A DNA stretch of 64,000 nucleotides, taken from Nicotiana tabacum. Taxonomy: Eukaryota > Streptophyta > Magnoliopsida > Solanales > Solanaceae. Below the pieces are notes generated by a model. It searched no databases, was not told the DNA's origin, and saw nothing but the letters and a program-made list of their open reading frames with translations. The position numbers and the translations under genes were made by a program. The first letter of the stretch is position 1. Each line of letters starts with the position of its first letter. Where the stretch lies: NCBI RefSeq assembly GCF_000715075.1, contig NC_134096.1, positions 64,985,854 to 65,049,853 on the forward strand, written 5' to 3'. Of the stretch, positions 35,638-46,981 are shown piece by piece.

Positions 35638-36529
35638 CTGTCGCCCAGCACTTAACAAAATTAAAAAACGTGATTTTAGCCAAAAACTCATTTTTCTCAA
35701 AAACCAAACGGTGAGAGGCGATTTTTCAAGAGTCATTTATTCCCTAAATTGTTGGTAAGTGATTCTAAACTATTTTCTTTCAATTACCCATTACATTTCT
35801 TGAATTATCAACCTAAAATCTAGAGTTTTTATGGTAGAATTAGGGGTTAGGGTAGAAACTAGGAATTTCGGGAATTTGGGGATTTAGACCTCAATTTGAG
35901 GTCGGATTCCAAAACTAATTACATATTCGGGCTCGGGGATGAATGGGTAAAAGGATTTTGGTCTAAACCTCGGGTTTTGACCAAGCGGGCTCGGGGTTGA
36001 TTTTTTGACTTTTTGGAGGAAAATTTGGAAAATTTAATTTATGCAATATAATTGATTCCTTTAGCAATATTTGATATTATCGAGTCATTTTTGAATAGAT
36101 ACGAGTCGTTTGGAGGTGAATTCCAAAGAAAAAGCTATGATTGGGAATTAAGTGGCCTTCAGAGCGAGGTAAGTATTGTGTCTAACCCTGACTTGAGGGA
36201 ATTAGGAACCTTAGATTACTTGCTAAGTGAAATCCATGTGAGCGGCATATATGTGAGGTGACGAGTACTTATGCGCTGCCAAACCAAATTTACTTGTTTT
36301 TTCATGTTTCTCTATTTTTCTTATATTGTCTTTTCCTATGTCAAATTGCTACGTGTTATGCTAGTATTGTTCAATTTATCGTTCTTATCATGTTTACGGA
36401 TTTTCTAGTGATAATTGAGTTTTTATTTCAAAGTTGAGATTGATATTATGGAACCAAATATTGATGTAAGGTTTGTACTTGTTATTCTATCTCACTGTTG
36501 TTATTTATGCATTGCATTATGGTAAGGGA

Positions 36530-36812
36530 GAGTGTTAATGCACGAAGGGTGATGTCGTGCCATATTGTGAGTGTAAATGCACGAAGGATGATGTCGTGCC
36601 ATATTGTGAGTGTTAATGCACGAAGGGTGATGTCGTGCCATATTATGAGTGTTAATGTACGAAGGGTGATGCCGTGCCATATTGTGAGTGTTAATGCACG
36701 AAGGGCGATGCCGTGCCATGATATGAGAGTAAAAGCACGAAGGGTGATGCCGTGCCGTTTCTATTAATTTTTTAGCGAGATTGAGAGTAAAAGCACGAAG
36801 GGTGATGCCGTA
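36530..36812 (+). repeat. 39-bp tandem hairpin repeat, 5' LTR
   Basis: Five full units of 39 bases plus one partial and one separated unit. Each contains GCACGA-AGGGTGATG-TCGTGC (36540-36560 in the first), a 6-bp stem with a 9-base loop, or its GCACG/CGTGC form. Because 39 is a multiple of 3, both strands stay open and yield false proteins of 13-residue repeats. Confidence 0.93.
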
Positions 36813-37495
36813 TATTTTTTCTTACTGTATTCACTATTCCTGTTGATTCATGGTATATTGACTGCTCCGGTGATCATTCTATTGTAGTTCTTTATCTTGT
36901 ATTCCCCTCGGTATGTTTCCCCTCCTGACATTTCCTGTTTAGTTCTTCATTTCTGTTATTTGCATATACATTGTTAAATTGTACAGGTTGATTTGTAGGT
37001 GCCTTGCCTTAGCCTCGTCACTACTTCGTCGAGGTTAGGCTCGACACTTACCAGTACATGGGGTCGGTTGTACTGATGCTACACTCTGCACTTTCTGTGC
37101 ATATTTTGATATCGGCTCAGGTTGATCAAGATTTGCTACTGGTCTGCTGTCTGGAGACTCAAGGTAGATATGTCGGTGTTCATAGACCTTGAAATCCCCG
37201 TCTATATTTTATGTCCTACTGTTTTCTTTCATTAAGACAGCTGTATTTCTTTCAGACTATTACTTGTAGTAAGATCTAGAATGCTCGTGAATTGTGACTC
37301 CAGATCCGGGTGGTAGTAATTAATACAGTTTTACGATATTCTGCACTTATTATATTTCATCTTAGTTAGTTATTCTTATTTACTGAATGGAAATAAGGAA
37401 TTGGTTTAACGATTTCCTAATGTTAGCTTGCCTAGTAAGTGAAATGTTAGGCACCATCACGGTCCCATCGGTGGGAAATTTTGGGTCGTGACAGT

Positions 37496-37507
37496 TGGTA
37501 TCAGAGC
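37496..37507 (+). promoter_or_regulatory. Primer binding site (initiator tRNA-Met type)
   Basis: TGGTATCAGAGC starts two bases after the LTR end at 37493 and is followed by ACTAGG, as in other nightshade Tekay elements. Confidence 0.93.
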
Positions 37508-37695
37508 ACTAGGTTGCCTAGGTCTCACGATTCACGAGCAAGCTTTGTAGAGTCTGGAGGATCGGCACGGAGACGTCTGTGCTTATCTTCCAGAGGCTAT
37601 GAAGTTTAGGAACAAGTTTCACTTCTTTTCTTTTCCATCGTGCGATTTTGCTTTCTCAATGCTGATTGAACTCTTTTACTCTTATTCTTTCGCAG

Positions 37696-40600
37696 ATGGC
37701 GAGAACACGTACTGCTTCCTCAGCTGAGCAGCAGCCATAGCCTCCAGTGGCAGCTCCTACGCGGGGCAGAGGTCGAAGCCGAGGCCGTGCCAAAGGCCGA
37801 GGCAGGGGCAGGGCGCATCCTAGAGCCCTGAGCAGTAGCCCCAATAGTGGAGCTTCAAATAGAGATTGACGAGGAGGTTCCAGCCCAGGCTGTTCCTGCC
37901 GGACCAGCTCAGGTTCCGGAGGGTTCATTGCTACCCCAGTACTTCAGGACGCTTTGGTCCTGTTTGGTGGGCCTTATGGAGAGTGTGGCCCAGACTGGTG
38001 CATTTCCCATGGCACCAACAGTCTCTCAGGCCGGAGGAGGAGCCCAGACTCCCACCACTCCCGCTCTGGAGCAGATAGCTCCCCAGTATCAGGCTCCAGC
38101 AGCTCAGCCAGTCGGATTAGTTCAGCTGATTATTGCGGCACAAGTCGGAGATGTGGCAGCTATGTCTTCTGAGGCTTTATGGATATTGGATAGGTTTACC
38201 AAGCTCTTTCCTGTTCACTTCAGCGGTGCTCCTTTAGAGGACCCCCAGGAGTATCTTGACAGCTGCCACGAAGTTCTATGAAACATGGGTATAGTGGAGA
38301 CCAATAGGGTCGATTTTGCTGCATTTCAGATGACTGGTTCTGCCAAGAAATGGTGGAGAGATTACTTGTTGACCAGACCAGCTGGGTCTCCTGCTCTTAC
38401 TTGGGACCAGTTCTCTCAGCTCTTCATAGAGAAGTTTCTGCCTATCACATTGAGAGAGGAGCATCGCCGTCAGTTTGTGCGTCTCCAGCAGGGCAGTATG
38501 AATGTTACTCAGTATGAGACACGTTTTGTGGATTTGGCCCGTCATGACATACTTTTGCTTCCCACCGAGAGAGAGAGGGTGAGGAGGTTTATTGATGGAC
38601 TTGCTCAGCCTATCAGATTGCAGATGGCTAAGGAGAGTGGGAGTGAGATTTCTTTTCAGGCGGCTGCTAATGTCGCCAAATGAGTCAAAATGGTTCTTAC
38701 TCAGGGAGGTCAGGGGTCTGATAAGAGACCTCGTCATACCAGTGAGTTCAGCGGTGCCTCACCTAGAGGCAGGAGTACTTTTTGTGAAGGCCATCCTCCC
38801 AGGCCGTTTTATTCAGCACTCCAGGCATCCCACGGTGCCTCAGGTGGTCGTGGCCCTCAGATGCATTATTCCAACCAGCTAGCCTACAGTGCACCACCAG
38901 CTCCTATTAGTGCACCTCTACTCCAGAGTTATCAAGGTGGTTATTCAGGTCGACAGGGTCAGTTTCAGGGTCAGCAGTCACAGCAGCCGAGGTTATGTTA
39001 TACTTGTGGTGATCCGAGGCACATTGCTAGATTTTGCCCTCGGGCAACGAGCATCTCACAACATCAGAGTTCTCATGCCATGGTTCTGGCACCAGTTGCT
39101 ACACCACCTGCTCAGCCAGCCAGAGGCAGGGGTCAGAAAGCCAGAGGTAGGGGCCAGATAGTTAGAGGTGGAGGTTAGGCCGTTAGAGGTGGAGACCAGC
39201 TAGCTAGAGGCCGTCCTAGGGACGTAGTTCAGAATGGTGGGACCCAGCCCCGGTGTTATGCTTTCCCAACAGGCCTGAGGCTGAGTCATCTGACACTGTT
39301 ATCACAGGTACTGTTTTAGTTTGCAGTAGAGATACTTCAGTTCTATTTGATCCGGGATCTACTTACTCCTATGTGTCATCCTATTTTGCTTCCTATTTGG
39401 TTGTGCCCCGTGATTCTTTGAGTGCTCCTGTGTATGTGTCCATACCAGTAGGAGATGCTATTATTGTAGATCGTGTTTATCGTTCGTGTGTGGTCACCAT
39501 TGGGAGTCTTGAGACTCGTGTAGATCTTCTACTTCTCTACATGGTTGATTTTGAGGTCATTCTAAGTATGGATTGGTTGTCACCTTATCATGCTATATTA
39601 GATTGTCATGCCAAGACGGTGACCTTAGCCTTGCAAGGGATGCCTCGATTAGAGTGGAGAGGTATTGGCCATTCTGTCAGCAGGGTTATCTCTTATGTGA
39701 AGGCTCGGCATATGGCCGAGAAGGGGTGTCTAGCTTATTTGGCTTATGTCCGCGATTCTAGCGCGGAGGTTCCTTCCATAGATTCAGTGCCGGTTGTTCG
39801 TGAGTTTCCAGAGGTGTTTCCTGCAGACCTGTCGGGGATGCCACCCGACAGGGATATTGATTTCTGCATTGATTTAGCTCCGGGTACTCATCCTATTTCC
39901 ATTCCGCCATATCGCATGGCCCCGCCATAGTTAAAAGAATTGAAGGAGCAGTTGCAAGATTTGCTGGATAAGGGCTTTATTAGACCTAGTGTCTTGCCCT
40001 GGGGTGCACCTGTGTTGTTTGTGAAGAAGAAAGATGGATCGATGAGGATGTGTATAGATTATCGGCAGTTGAACAAAGTCACCACCAAGAACAAATATCC
40101 ATTGCCGAGGATTGATGATTTATTTGATCAGTTTCAGGGTGCCAGGGTATTTTCAAAGATTGATTTGAGATATGGCTACCATCAGTTGAGGATTAGGGCA
40201 TCCGATGTTCCTAAGACAGCTTTTCGGACTCGGTATGAGCATTTTGAGTTTCTAGTGATGTCATTTGGGCTGACAAATGCCCCAACAACATTCATGGATT
40301 TGATGAACCATGTGTTCAAACCCTACTTGGATTCCTTTGTGGTTGTATTTATTGATGATATCTTGATCTACTCCCACAGTCGAGAGGAGCATGAGCAGCA
40401 CCTTCGGATCATTCTTCAGACTCTGAAAGACAGCCAGTTATATGATAAGTTCTCAAAATGCGAGTTTTGGTTGAGTTAAGTTGCTTTCTTGGGTCACGTT
40501 GTATCAGCAGAGGGTATTCAGGTGGATCCTAAGAAGATTGAGGCAGTCTAGAACTGGCCTAGACCCACATCAGCTACAGAGATCCGTAGTTTCCTAGGTT

Positions 40601-42743
40601 TGGCGGGATATTACCATCGATTTGTGGAAGTGTTTTCATCCATAGCAGCCCCGTTGACCAGATTGACCTAGAAGGGTGCCCCGTTTAGGTGGTCAGACGA
40701 GTGTGAAGCGAGCTTTCAGAAGCTCAAGACAGCTTTGACTACGGCACCGGTATTGGTGTTACCCACAGGTTCAGGATCTTATACAATATATTGTGACGCA
40801 TCTCGTATTGGTCTGGATGCGATATTGATGCAGGGTGGCAAGGTTATTGCATAGGCTTCACGACAGCTGAAGGTTCACGAAAGAATTACCTGGTTCATGA
40901 TCTAGAGTTGGCAGCCATTGTTCACGCGCTGAAGATTTAGAGGCACTATCTTTACGGCATGCAATGTGAGGTATTCACTGATCATCAGAGCTTGCAGTAC
41001 TTATTCAAGCAGAAGGAACTCAATATGAGGTAGAAGAGGTGGCTGGAGCTATTGAAAGATTATGATATCACCATATTGTATCATCCTAGGAAGGCCAATG
41101 TGGTGGCCGATGCTTTGAGTAAAAAGTCAGTCAGTATGGGTAGCCTTGCATATATTCCAGTTGGTGAGAAACCGCTTGCATTAGATGTTCAGGCCTTGGC
41201 CAACCAGTTCGTGATGTTAGATGTTTCTGAGCCCAGCCGTGTTCTAGCTTGTACAGTTGCTAGGTCTTCTTTATTTGAACCCATAAGAGATCGGCAGGAT
41301 GACGATCCTCATTTACTTGTCCTTAGAGACACAGTGCGGCACGGTGGTGCCAAGCAGGTTATTGTTGGAGATGATAAAGTTTTGAGGATGCAGGGTCATA
41401 TTTGTGTGCCTAATGTGGATGGACTTCGTGAGTTGATCCTTGAGGAGTCCCACAGGTCCTGGTATTCTATTCATCCGGGCGCCGCCAAGATGTATCAGGA
41501 CTTGAGGCAGCATTATTGGTGGAGGCGAATGAAGAAGGACATATTTGCCTATGTAGCTCGGTGCCTAAATTGCCAGCATGTAAAGTGTGAGCATTAGAGA
41601 CCTGGTAGTTTACTTCAGAGGGTAGATATTCCTGAGTAGAAGTGGGAGCGTATCACTATGGACTTTGTTGTTGGACTCCCACAGACTCAGAGAAAGTTTG
41701 ATGCAGTTTGGGTCATTGTGGACAGGCTGACTAAGTCAGTGCATTTCATTCATGTGGCAGTTACCTATTCCTCAGAGCGGTTGGCAGAAATTTATATGCG
41801 TGAGATCATCCAGCTTCACGGTGTGCCCGTGTCTATCATTTCTGATCGAGGTACACAGTTTACCTCGCACTTTTGGAGGGCAGTTCAGCGTGAGTTGGGT
41901 ATGCAGGTTGAGTTGAGCACAACATTTCATCCTCAGATGGACGGGTAGTCCGAGCGTACTATTCAGATCTTGGAGGATATGCTCCGCGCCTGTGTTATTG
42001 ACTTTGGAGGTTCTTGGGATCAGTTTTTGCCGTTAGCGGAGTTTGCCTACAATAACAGCTACCAATTGAGCATTCAGATGGCTCCCTATGAGGCATTATA
42101 TGGTAGACGGTGTAGTTCGCCAGTTGGGTGGTTCGAGCTGGGAGAGGCTCGGTTGTTGGGCACAGACTTAGTACAGGATGCCTTGGATAAGGTCAAGATT
42201 ATTCAGGATCGACTTCACACAGCTCAGTCCAGGCAGAAGAGTTATGCCGACCGTAGAGTTTGTTATGTTGCATTCATGGTCGGAAAGAGAGTGTTAATTT
42301 GGGTATCACCCACGAAGGGTGTAATAAGGTTCGGAAAGAAGGGCAAGTTGAGCCCTAGGTATATCAGACCTTTTGAGATTCTTGAGAGAGTGGGAGAGGT
42401 GGCTTACAGGCTTGCGTTACCACCTAGTTTAGCAGTTGTTCATCCGGTATTCCATGTGTCCATACTTCGAAAGTATCACGGCGAGCCGTCCCATGTGTTA
42501 TATTTCAGCTCTATCCAGTTGGACAAGTATTTGACTTACGAAGAGGAGCCGGTGGCAATTCTAGCCCGGCAAGTTCGCCAGTTGAGATCAAAGCGTTACC
42601 CTTTAGTTCGAGTGCAGTGGAGAGGTCAGCCTATTGAGGCAGCTACTTGGGAGTCCAAGTCCGATATGCGGAGTAGATATCCTTACCTTTTCACCAGCCC
42701 AGGTACTTTTCTATGTCCGTTCGAGGACAAACGATTGTTTTAG
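37696..42743 (+). pseudogene. Tekay-type gag-pol polyprotein with about a dozen stops
   Basis: ATG 37696 opens gag, with a stop after 14 codons. The gag core has WWRDYLLTRP near 38350. The zinc knuckle CYTCGDPRHIARFC is at about 38995, protease DPGSTYSYVS at about 39350, and reverse transcriptase 39940-40480 with catalytic [10 protein letters not shown] at about 40350. RNase H (YCDASRIGLDA) lies near 40795 and is frame-disturbed to about 41050. The integrase zinc finger H-H-C-C includes RCLNCQHV (about 41560). The catalytic core has DRLTKSVHF, SDRGTQFTS and an FHPQMDG segment ending in a stop. The C-terminal chromodomain-like segment has VQWRGQPIEAATWE at about 42615. Most stops are TAG at positions where the family normally has Gln or Trp. 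Confidence 0.93.
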
Positions 42744-43487
42744 AGGTGGAGAATGTGATGACCCAAAAGGTCATCTTATGTTTTAGAACTCGAATCGGCG
42801 CTCTTAAGCCTTAAAAAATCTCATTTTTATCCTTCTCGATTTGCGTGCGCAGTCCAGGCAGGTTTACGGAAAGCTTTTATGTTAAAAACTAATGAAAATA
42901 AGAATTTTTTCCTTAAAAGTTAATTTTAGTTGACTTCGATCAACATTTTTGGTAAACGGACCCGGATCCATGTTTTTCCGGTCTCGGTGGGTCCGTATCG
43001 AATTATGGGACCAGGGCATATGCCCAGAATCGAATTCGGAGGTTCCCTAGCTTGAGTTATGAATTTTTGATGAAAATTAAAAGTCTAAAAATTAATTATT
43101 TTTAAGAATTAATTGATGTTTGGCATTGTTAGTGCCGGGTCCGTATTCTGGTTCTGGATCCCGGTACAGGTTCATTATGATATTTAAAACTTGTCTGTGA
43201 AATTTGGTGAGAAATGGAGTTGGTTTGACCTGATTCGAACGTCCAGTTGAGAAAATAGAAATTTTAAAGTGTTCTTGAGAATTTCATTCGATTTAGTGCT
43301 AAATTCGGACTTCTAGGTGTTATTTTGGCAATTTGATCACGCGAGCAAGTTCTTATAATGTCTTTAGACTTGTGTGCATGTTTGGTTTGGAGCCCCGAGG
43401 GCTCGGGTGAGTTTCGGATAGGCTACAGGATGTTTTGGACTTTGGAAATCTGGTTTTTCTACAGAGTCTGTGTTCTGGCATATCCTT

Positions 43488-43768
43488 CTTCGTGTTCGCG
43501 AAGGTACTCTCGTGAACGCAAAGAGTAAACTGGCAACTGAGGATTTCTTCTTGGCAAACGCGAAGGCTTGGTTGCGAACGCGAAGCGATGGGGGCATTAC
43601 CCTTCGCGAACGCGTAGCGTTAGGCACTGGGGAGGGGCAAACAACGTTTTCTTCATTGCGAACGCGAACAATGACTCACGAACGCGAAGACCAGGGAAGG
43701 GTAGCCTACGCGAACGCGATCACTGTCTCGCGAACGTGACAGTGCTCTCGCTAACGCGATGAACACTG
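43488..43768 (+). repeat. CGC-N4-GCG palindrome cluster, 3' LTR
   Basis: The first unit is CTTCGT-GTTC-GCGAAG (43488-43503), with a T-G pair where the 5' LTR has C-G. Later units are CGC-GAAC-GCG. Single-base differences from the 5' LTR cluster are mostly C/T or G/A. Confidence 0.85.
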
Positions 43769-44593
43769 TCGCCCAGCAATTAACAGAACCCAAAAATAGG
43801 ATTTTAGCCAATAACTCATTTTTCTCAAAAACCAAACGGTGAGAGGCGATTTTTCAAGAGTCATTTCTTGAATTTTCAACCTAAAATCTAAAGTTTTCAT
43901 GGTAGAATTAGGGGTTAGGGTAGAAACTAGGGATTTTGGGAATCTGGGATTTAGACCTCAATTTGAGGTCAGATTCCAAAACTAATTACATATTTGGGCT
44001 CGGGGGTGAATGGGTAAAAGAATTTTGGTCCGAACCTCGGGTTTTGACTAAACGGGTCCGGGGTCAATTTTTCGACTTTTTGGAGGAAAATTTGGGAAAT
44101 TTAATTTATGCAATATAATTGATTCCTTTAGCAATATTTGATATTATCGAGTCATTTTTGAATAGATACGAGTGGTTTGGAGGTGAATTCCAAAGGAAAA
44201 GCTGTGATTGAGAATTAAGTGGCCTTCGGAATGAGGTAAGTGTTGTGTCTAACCCTGACTTGAGGGAATTAGGAACCTTAGATTACTTGCTAAGTGAAAT
44301 CCATGTGAGCGGCGTATATGTGAGGTGACGAGTACTTATGCGCCGCCAAATTTACCTGTTTTTTTTCATGTTTCTCTATTTTTCTTATATTGTCTTTTCC
44401 TATGTCAAATTGCTACGTGTTATGCTAGTATTGTTCAATTTATCGTTCTTATCATGTTTACGGATTTTCTAGTGATAATTGAGTTTTTATTTCAAAGTTG
44501 AGATTGATATTATGGAACCAAATATTGAAGTAAGGTTTGTACTTATTATTCTATCTCCCTGTTGTTATTTATGCATTGCATTATGGTAAGGGA

Positions 44594-44877
44594 GAGTGTT
44601 AATGCACGAAGGGTGATGTCGTGCCATATTGTGAGTGTTAATGCACGAAGGGTGATGCCGTGCCATATTGTGAGTGTTAATGCACGAAGGGTGATGCCGT
44701 GCCATATTGTGAGTGTTAATGCATGAAGGGTGATGCCGTGCCATATTGTGAGTGTTAATGCACGAAGCGTGATGTCGTGCCATGATATGAGAGTTAATGC
44801 ACGAAGGGTGATGTCGTGCTGTTTCTATTAATTTTATGGTGAGATTGAGAGTAAAAGCACGAAGGGTGATGCCGTGC
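44594..44877 (+). repeat. 39-bp tandem hairpin repeat, 3' LTR
   Basis: Six units plus a separated one of GAGTGTTAATGCACGAAG-type, collinear with 36530-36812. Confidence 0.92.
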
Positions 44878-46981
44878 ATTTTTCCTTACTGTATTCACTA
44901 TTCTTGTTGATTCATGGTATATTGACTGCTCCGGTGATCATTCTATTGTAGTTCTTTATCTTGTATTCCCCTCAGTATGTTTTCCCTCCCGACATATCCT
45001 GTTTAGTTCTTTATTTCTGTTATTTGCATATACGTTGTTAAATTGTACAGGTTGATTTGTAGGTGCCTTGCCTTAGCCTCGTCACTATTTCATCGAGGTA
45101 AGGCTCGACACTTACCAGTACATGGGGTCGGTTGTACTGATGCTGCACTCTGCACTTTCTGTGCTTATTTTGATACCAGCTCAGGTTGATCGAGATTTGC
45201 TACTGGTCCGCTGTCCGGAAACTCAAGGTAGATCTGTCGGCGTTCACAGACCTTGAAGTCCCCGTCTATCTTTTATGTCCTACTGTTTCTTTCATTCGGA
45301 CAATTGTATTTCTTTCAGACTATTACTTGTAGTAAATTCTAGAATGCTCGTGAATTGTGACTCAAGATCCGGGTGGTAGTAATTAATACAGTTTTATCAT
45401 ATTCCGCACTTATTATATTTTATCTTAGTTAGTTATTGTTATTTACTGAATGGAAATAAGGAATTGGTTTAACGATTTCCTAACGTTGGCTTGCCTAGCA
45501 AGTGAAATGTTAGGCACCATCACGGTCCCGTCGGTGAGAAATTTAGGGTCGTGACATATTTATTGAAATAAATATTCGAAAGATATTTATTTGAGAAAAT
45601 TATATTTGAAGATATTTATTGAAAGAATTTTATATTCGAAAGATGTTTATTGGAGGAAATTATATTTAAAAAAGAGTTTTATTCGTAAGAATTATGTGTG
45701 AATGATATTTAATTGAAGAACTTGATTTAACTGGATGTAAATGTATTTATCAATTGTTGAGCGATATTAATGGTGATTTTATTGTCTTACTGTGCATATC
45801 ACTGGTTGTTTTATGTTGCCCTTATTGTTATTTGTTTTCTCTTATTTTGTATATTATATTGTACAGGTTATTAGACTAGTGAGTGTCTTGACTGTACCTC
45901 GTCTTTACTCTACTAAGGTTAGTATTGATCTGGGTACCGACCGTGGTGTACTCATACTACACTTCTGCATATTTTTGTGCAGAGCCAGGTATTGGAGATA
46001 TCGGACTTGAGTAGAGTTAAAGCAGGATCGTAAGGATTCAAGGTAGAGTTGCTTAGTCGTCACAGTCCCTTGGAGTCTTTTTATTTTATGGTACTGTTAA
46101 TTTGTAATCAAACAGTATTGTATATTCGGTCCTCGTGATCATTCCATGTATTCAGTTAGAGTTTGTGACTCAGTACTACCAGTCTTGGGAGGTTGTATAT
46201 TGTAATTATTTCCGTTGTTAGTTAAAAAAAAAACAAATAGCTTCAAAGATATAGTTGAAATCGGCTTACCTAGTCTTAGAGACTAGGTGCCATCACGACG
46301 CCTGTGGTGGGATTTTGGGTCGTGACACTTTTATTCCAACAAAATGATGTAGCAAAAAATATTTTCTTTTCATGATATAGAAAAAGTATTTTCTTTCATT
46401 TTAACAAAATGAGTACTTTTTTTTCATGATGTAGAAAGAGTACTTTCTTTTTCAACCAAAAAAGATAATTTTCTTTTTAGTTGTGTAACACAAATTTCAA
46501 CGTTATTTTTGCGAAAAAAGTTAAAGCAACACATTAGTCCCTTTGGGTTTGTGTAAATTTTTAAAAGAATAATTAAATTTTTGAAGAAAATAAAGTCTTG
46601 AAAACGTTGGGTAATTGGGGGTGGGGGGAGAGGAGGGGAGAGGGAAGGGGAGCAAGGGAAACATGAGGATTTTGGATGGGGGGGGGGGGAGGGAGAAAAG
46701 TAGCATAAAAAGTTTATAAAAAATATTTTTTTACTCTCTAAACAAACACTAGAAAATAATTTTCGGAAAAAGTTTGTCACTCACCAACCAAACAAAGAAA
46801 AATAAATGATAACTACTCATTTTTTAGGAAAATATTTTTTTTCATATCAAGCATGGACACTAAAAGTGTAACACTTTATTAAAGAATGTGGACTATTAGT
46901 GCTCTATGTGAAAGAAATAGGACTAGTTTGAGTTAAAGTCCAAAGATACTGGACTATTTTGGGGCTTTTCTCAAATATTGC

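Larger units (their letters stand above)
34593..37493 (+). repeat. 5' LTR of the nested Tekay-type element
   Basis: 2901 bases. It contains the palindrome cluster 35325-35637, donor-like sites at 35753 (GGTAAGTGATTCT) and 36166 (GAGGTAAGT), a GAGGTGACGAGTAC box at about 36255, and the 39-bp array 36530-36812. Confidence 0.93.
34593..45556 (+). mobile_element. Tekay/Del-type Ty3/gypsy element, 11.0 kb, nested in the solo LTR
   Basis: 5' LTR 34593-37493 and 3' LTR 42754-45556 both start TGTGATGAC and end GGGTCGTGACA. The 5-bp duplication TATTT lies at 34588-34592 and 45557-45561. It has a primer binding site, gag-pol with a chromodomain-like C-terminus, and a polypurine tract (GAGGTGGAGAA). 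The LTRs differ by 3 of 53 bases at the 3' end plus several deletions, so insertion is moderately old. Several stops make it non-autonomous. Confidence 0.94.
42754..45556 (+). repeat. 3' LTR of the nested Tekay-type element
   Basis: 2803 bases. Its first bases form a perfect hairpin GATGACC-CAAAA-GGTCATC (42757-42775). Compared with the 5' LTR it lacks part of the palindrome cluster and a segment of about 58 bases after the cluster that holds the first donor-like site. The 39-bp array is at 44594-44877 and the palindrome cluster at 43488-43768. Confidence 0.93.
31496..46327 (+). mobile_element. Solo LTR (3.9 kb without insert), split by a Tekay-type element
   Basis: It starts TGTAACGACCCGA (31496) and ends GGGTCGTGACA (46327), flanked by CTTTC/CTTTT (one mismatch), a plausible 5-bp duplication. 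The LTR sequence is 31496-34592 plus 45562-46327, about 3.86 kb. It is collinear with the minus-strand copy at 14741-18532. Blocks in order: palindrome cluster 32185-32590, donor-like sites at 32702 and 33114, TGACGAGTA box at about 33210, 21-bp array, GGCAC hairpins, AT-rich array, insertion point, and conserved 3' end. There is no coding sequence. Confidence 0.87.
30967..46972. mobile_element. MULE-type non-autonomous element containing a nested 14.8 kb insert
   Basis: The 9-bp sequence AAATATTGC flanks the element at 30958-30966 and 46973-46981. The outer arms are inverted copies of each other for about 150 bases: CAAAATAGTC, GTATCTTTG, AACTCAAACTAGTC and CACATTCTTTAATAAA on the left, with their reverse complements at 46850-46972. 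Original element sequence is only 30967-31495 and 46333-46972, about 1.2 kb. The rest is a solo LTR with its own insert. The right part has a G-rich tract at 46616-46693 (runs of up to 13 G). No transposase. It lies 191 bases upstream of the flavoprotein start codon. Confidence 0.85.

Noticed and set aside
36498..36767. Open frames with 13-residue repeats (VNARRVMSCHI and similar) on both strands
   Set aside because: They arise from the 39-bp tandem repeat in an LTR; length is a multiple of 3 and no coding signature exists.
36530..36812. CRISPR-like array
   Set aside because: Repeats are directly adjacent with no unique spacers, in a plant retrotransposon LTR.
31496..46327. Matching TGTAACGACCC and GGGTCGTGACA ends as terminal inverted repeats of a DNA transposon or Helitron
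   Set aside because: Ends are TG...CA with 5-bp duplications, and a related LTR family has a primer binding site directly after the same 3' end. They are LTR ends.
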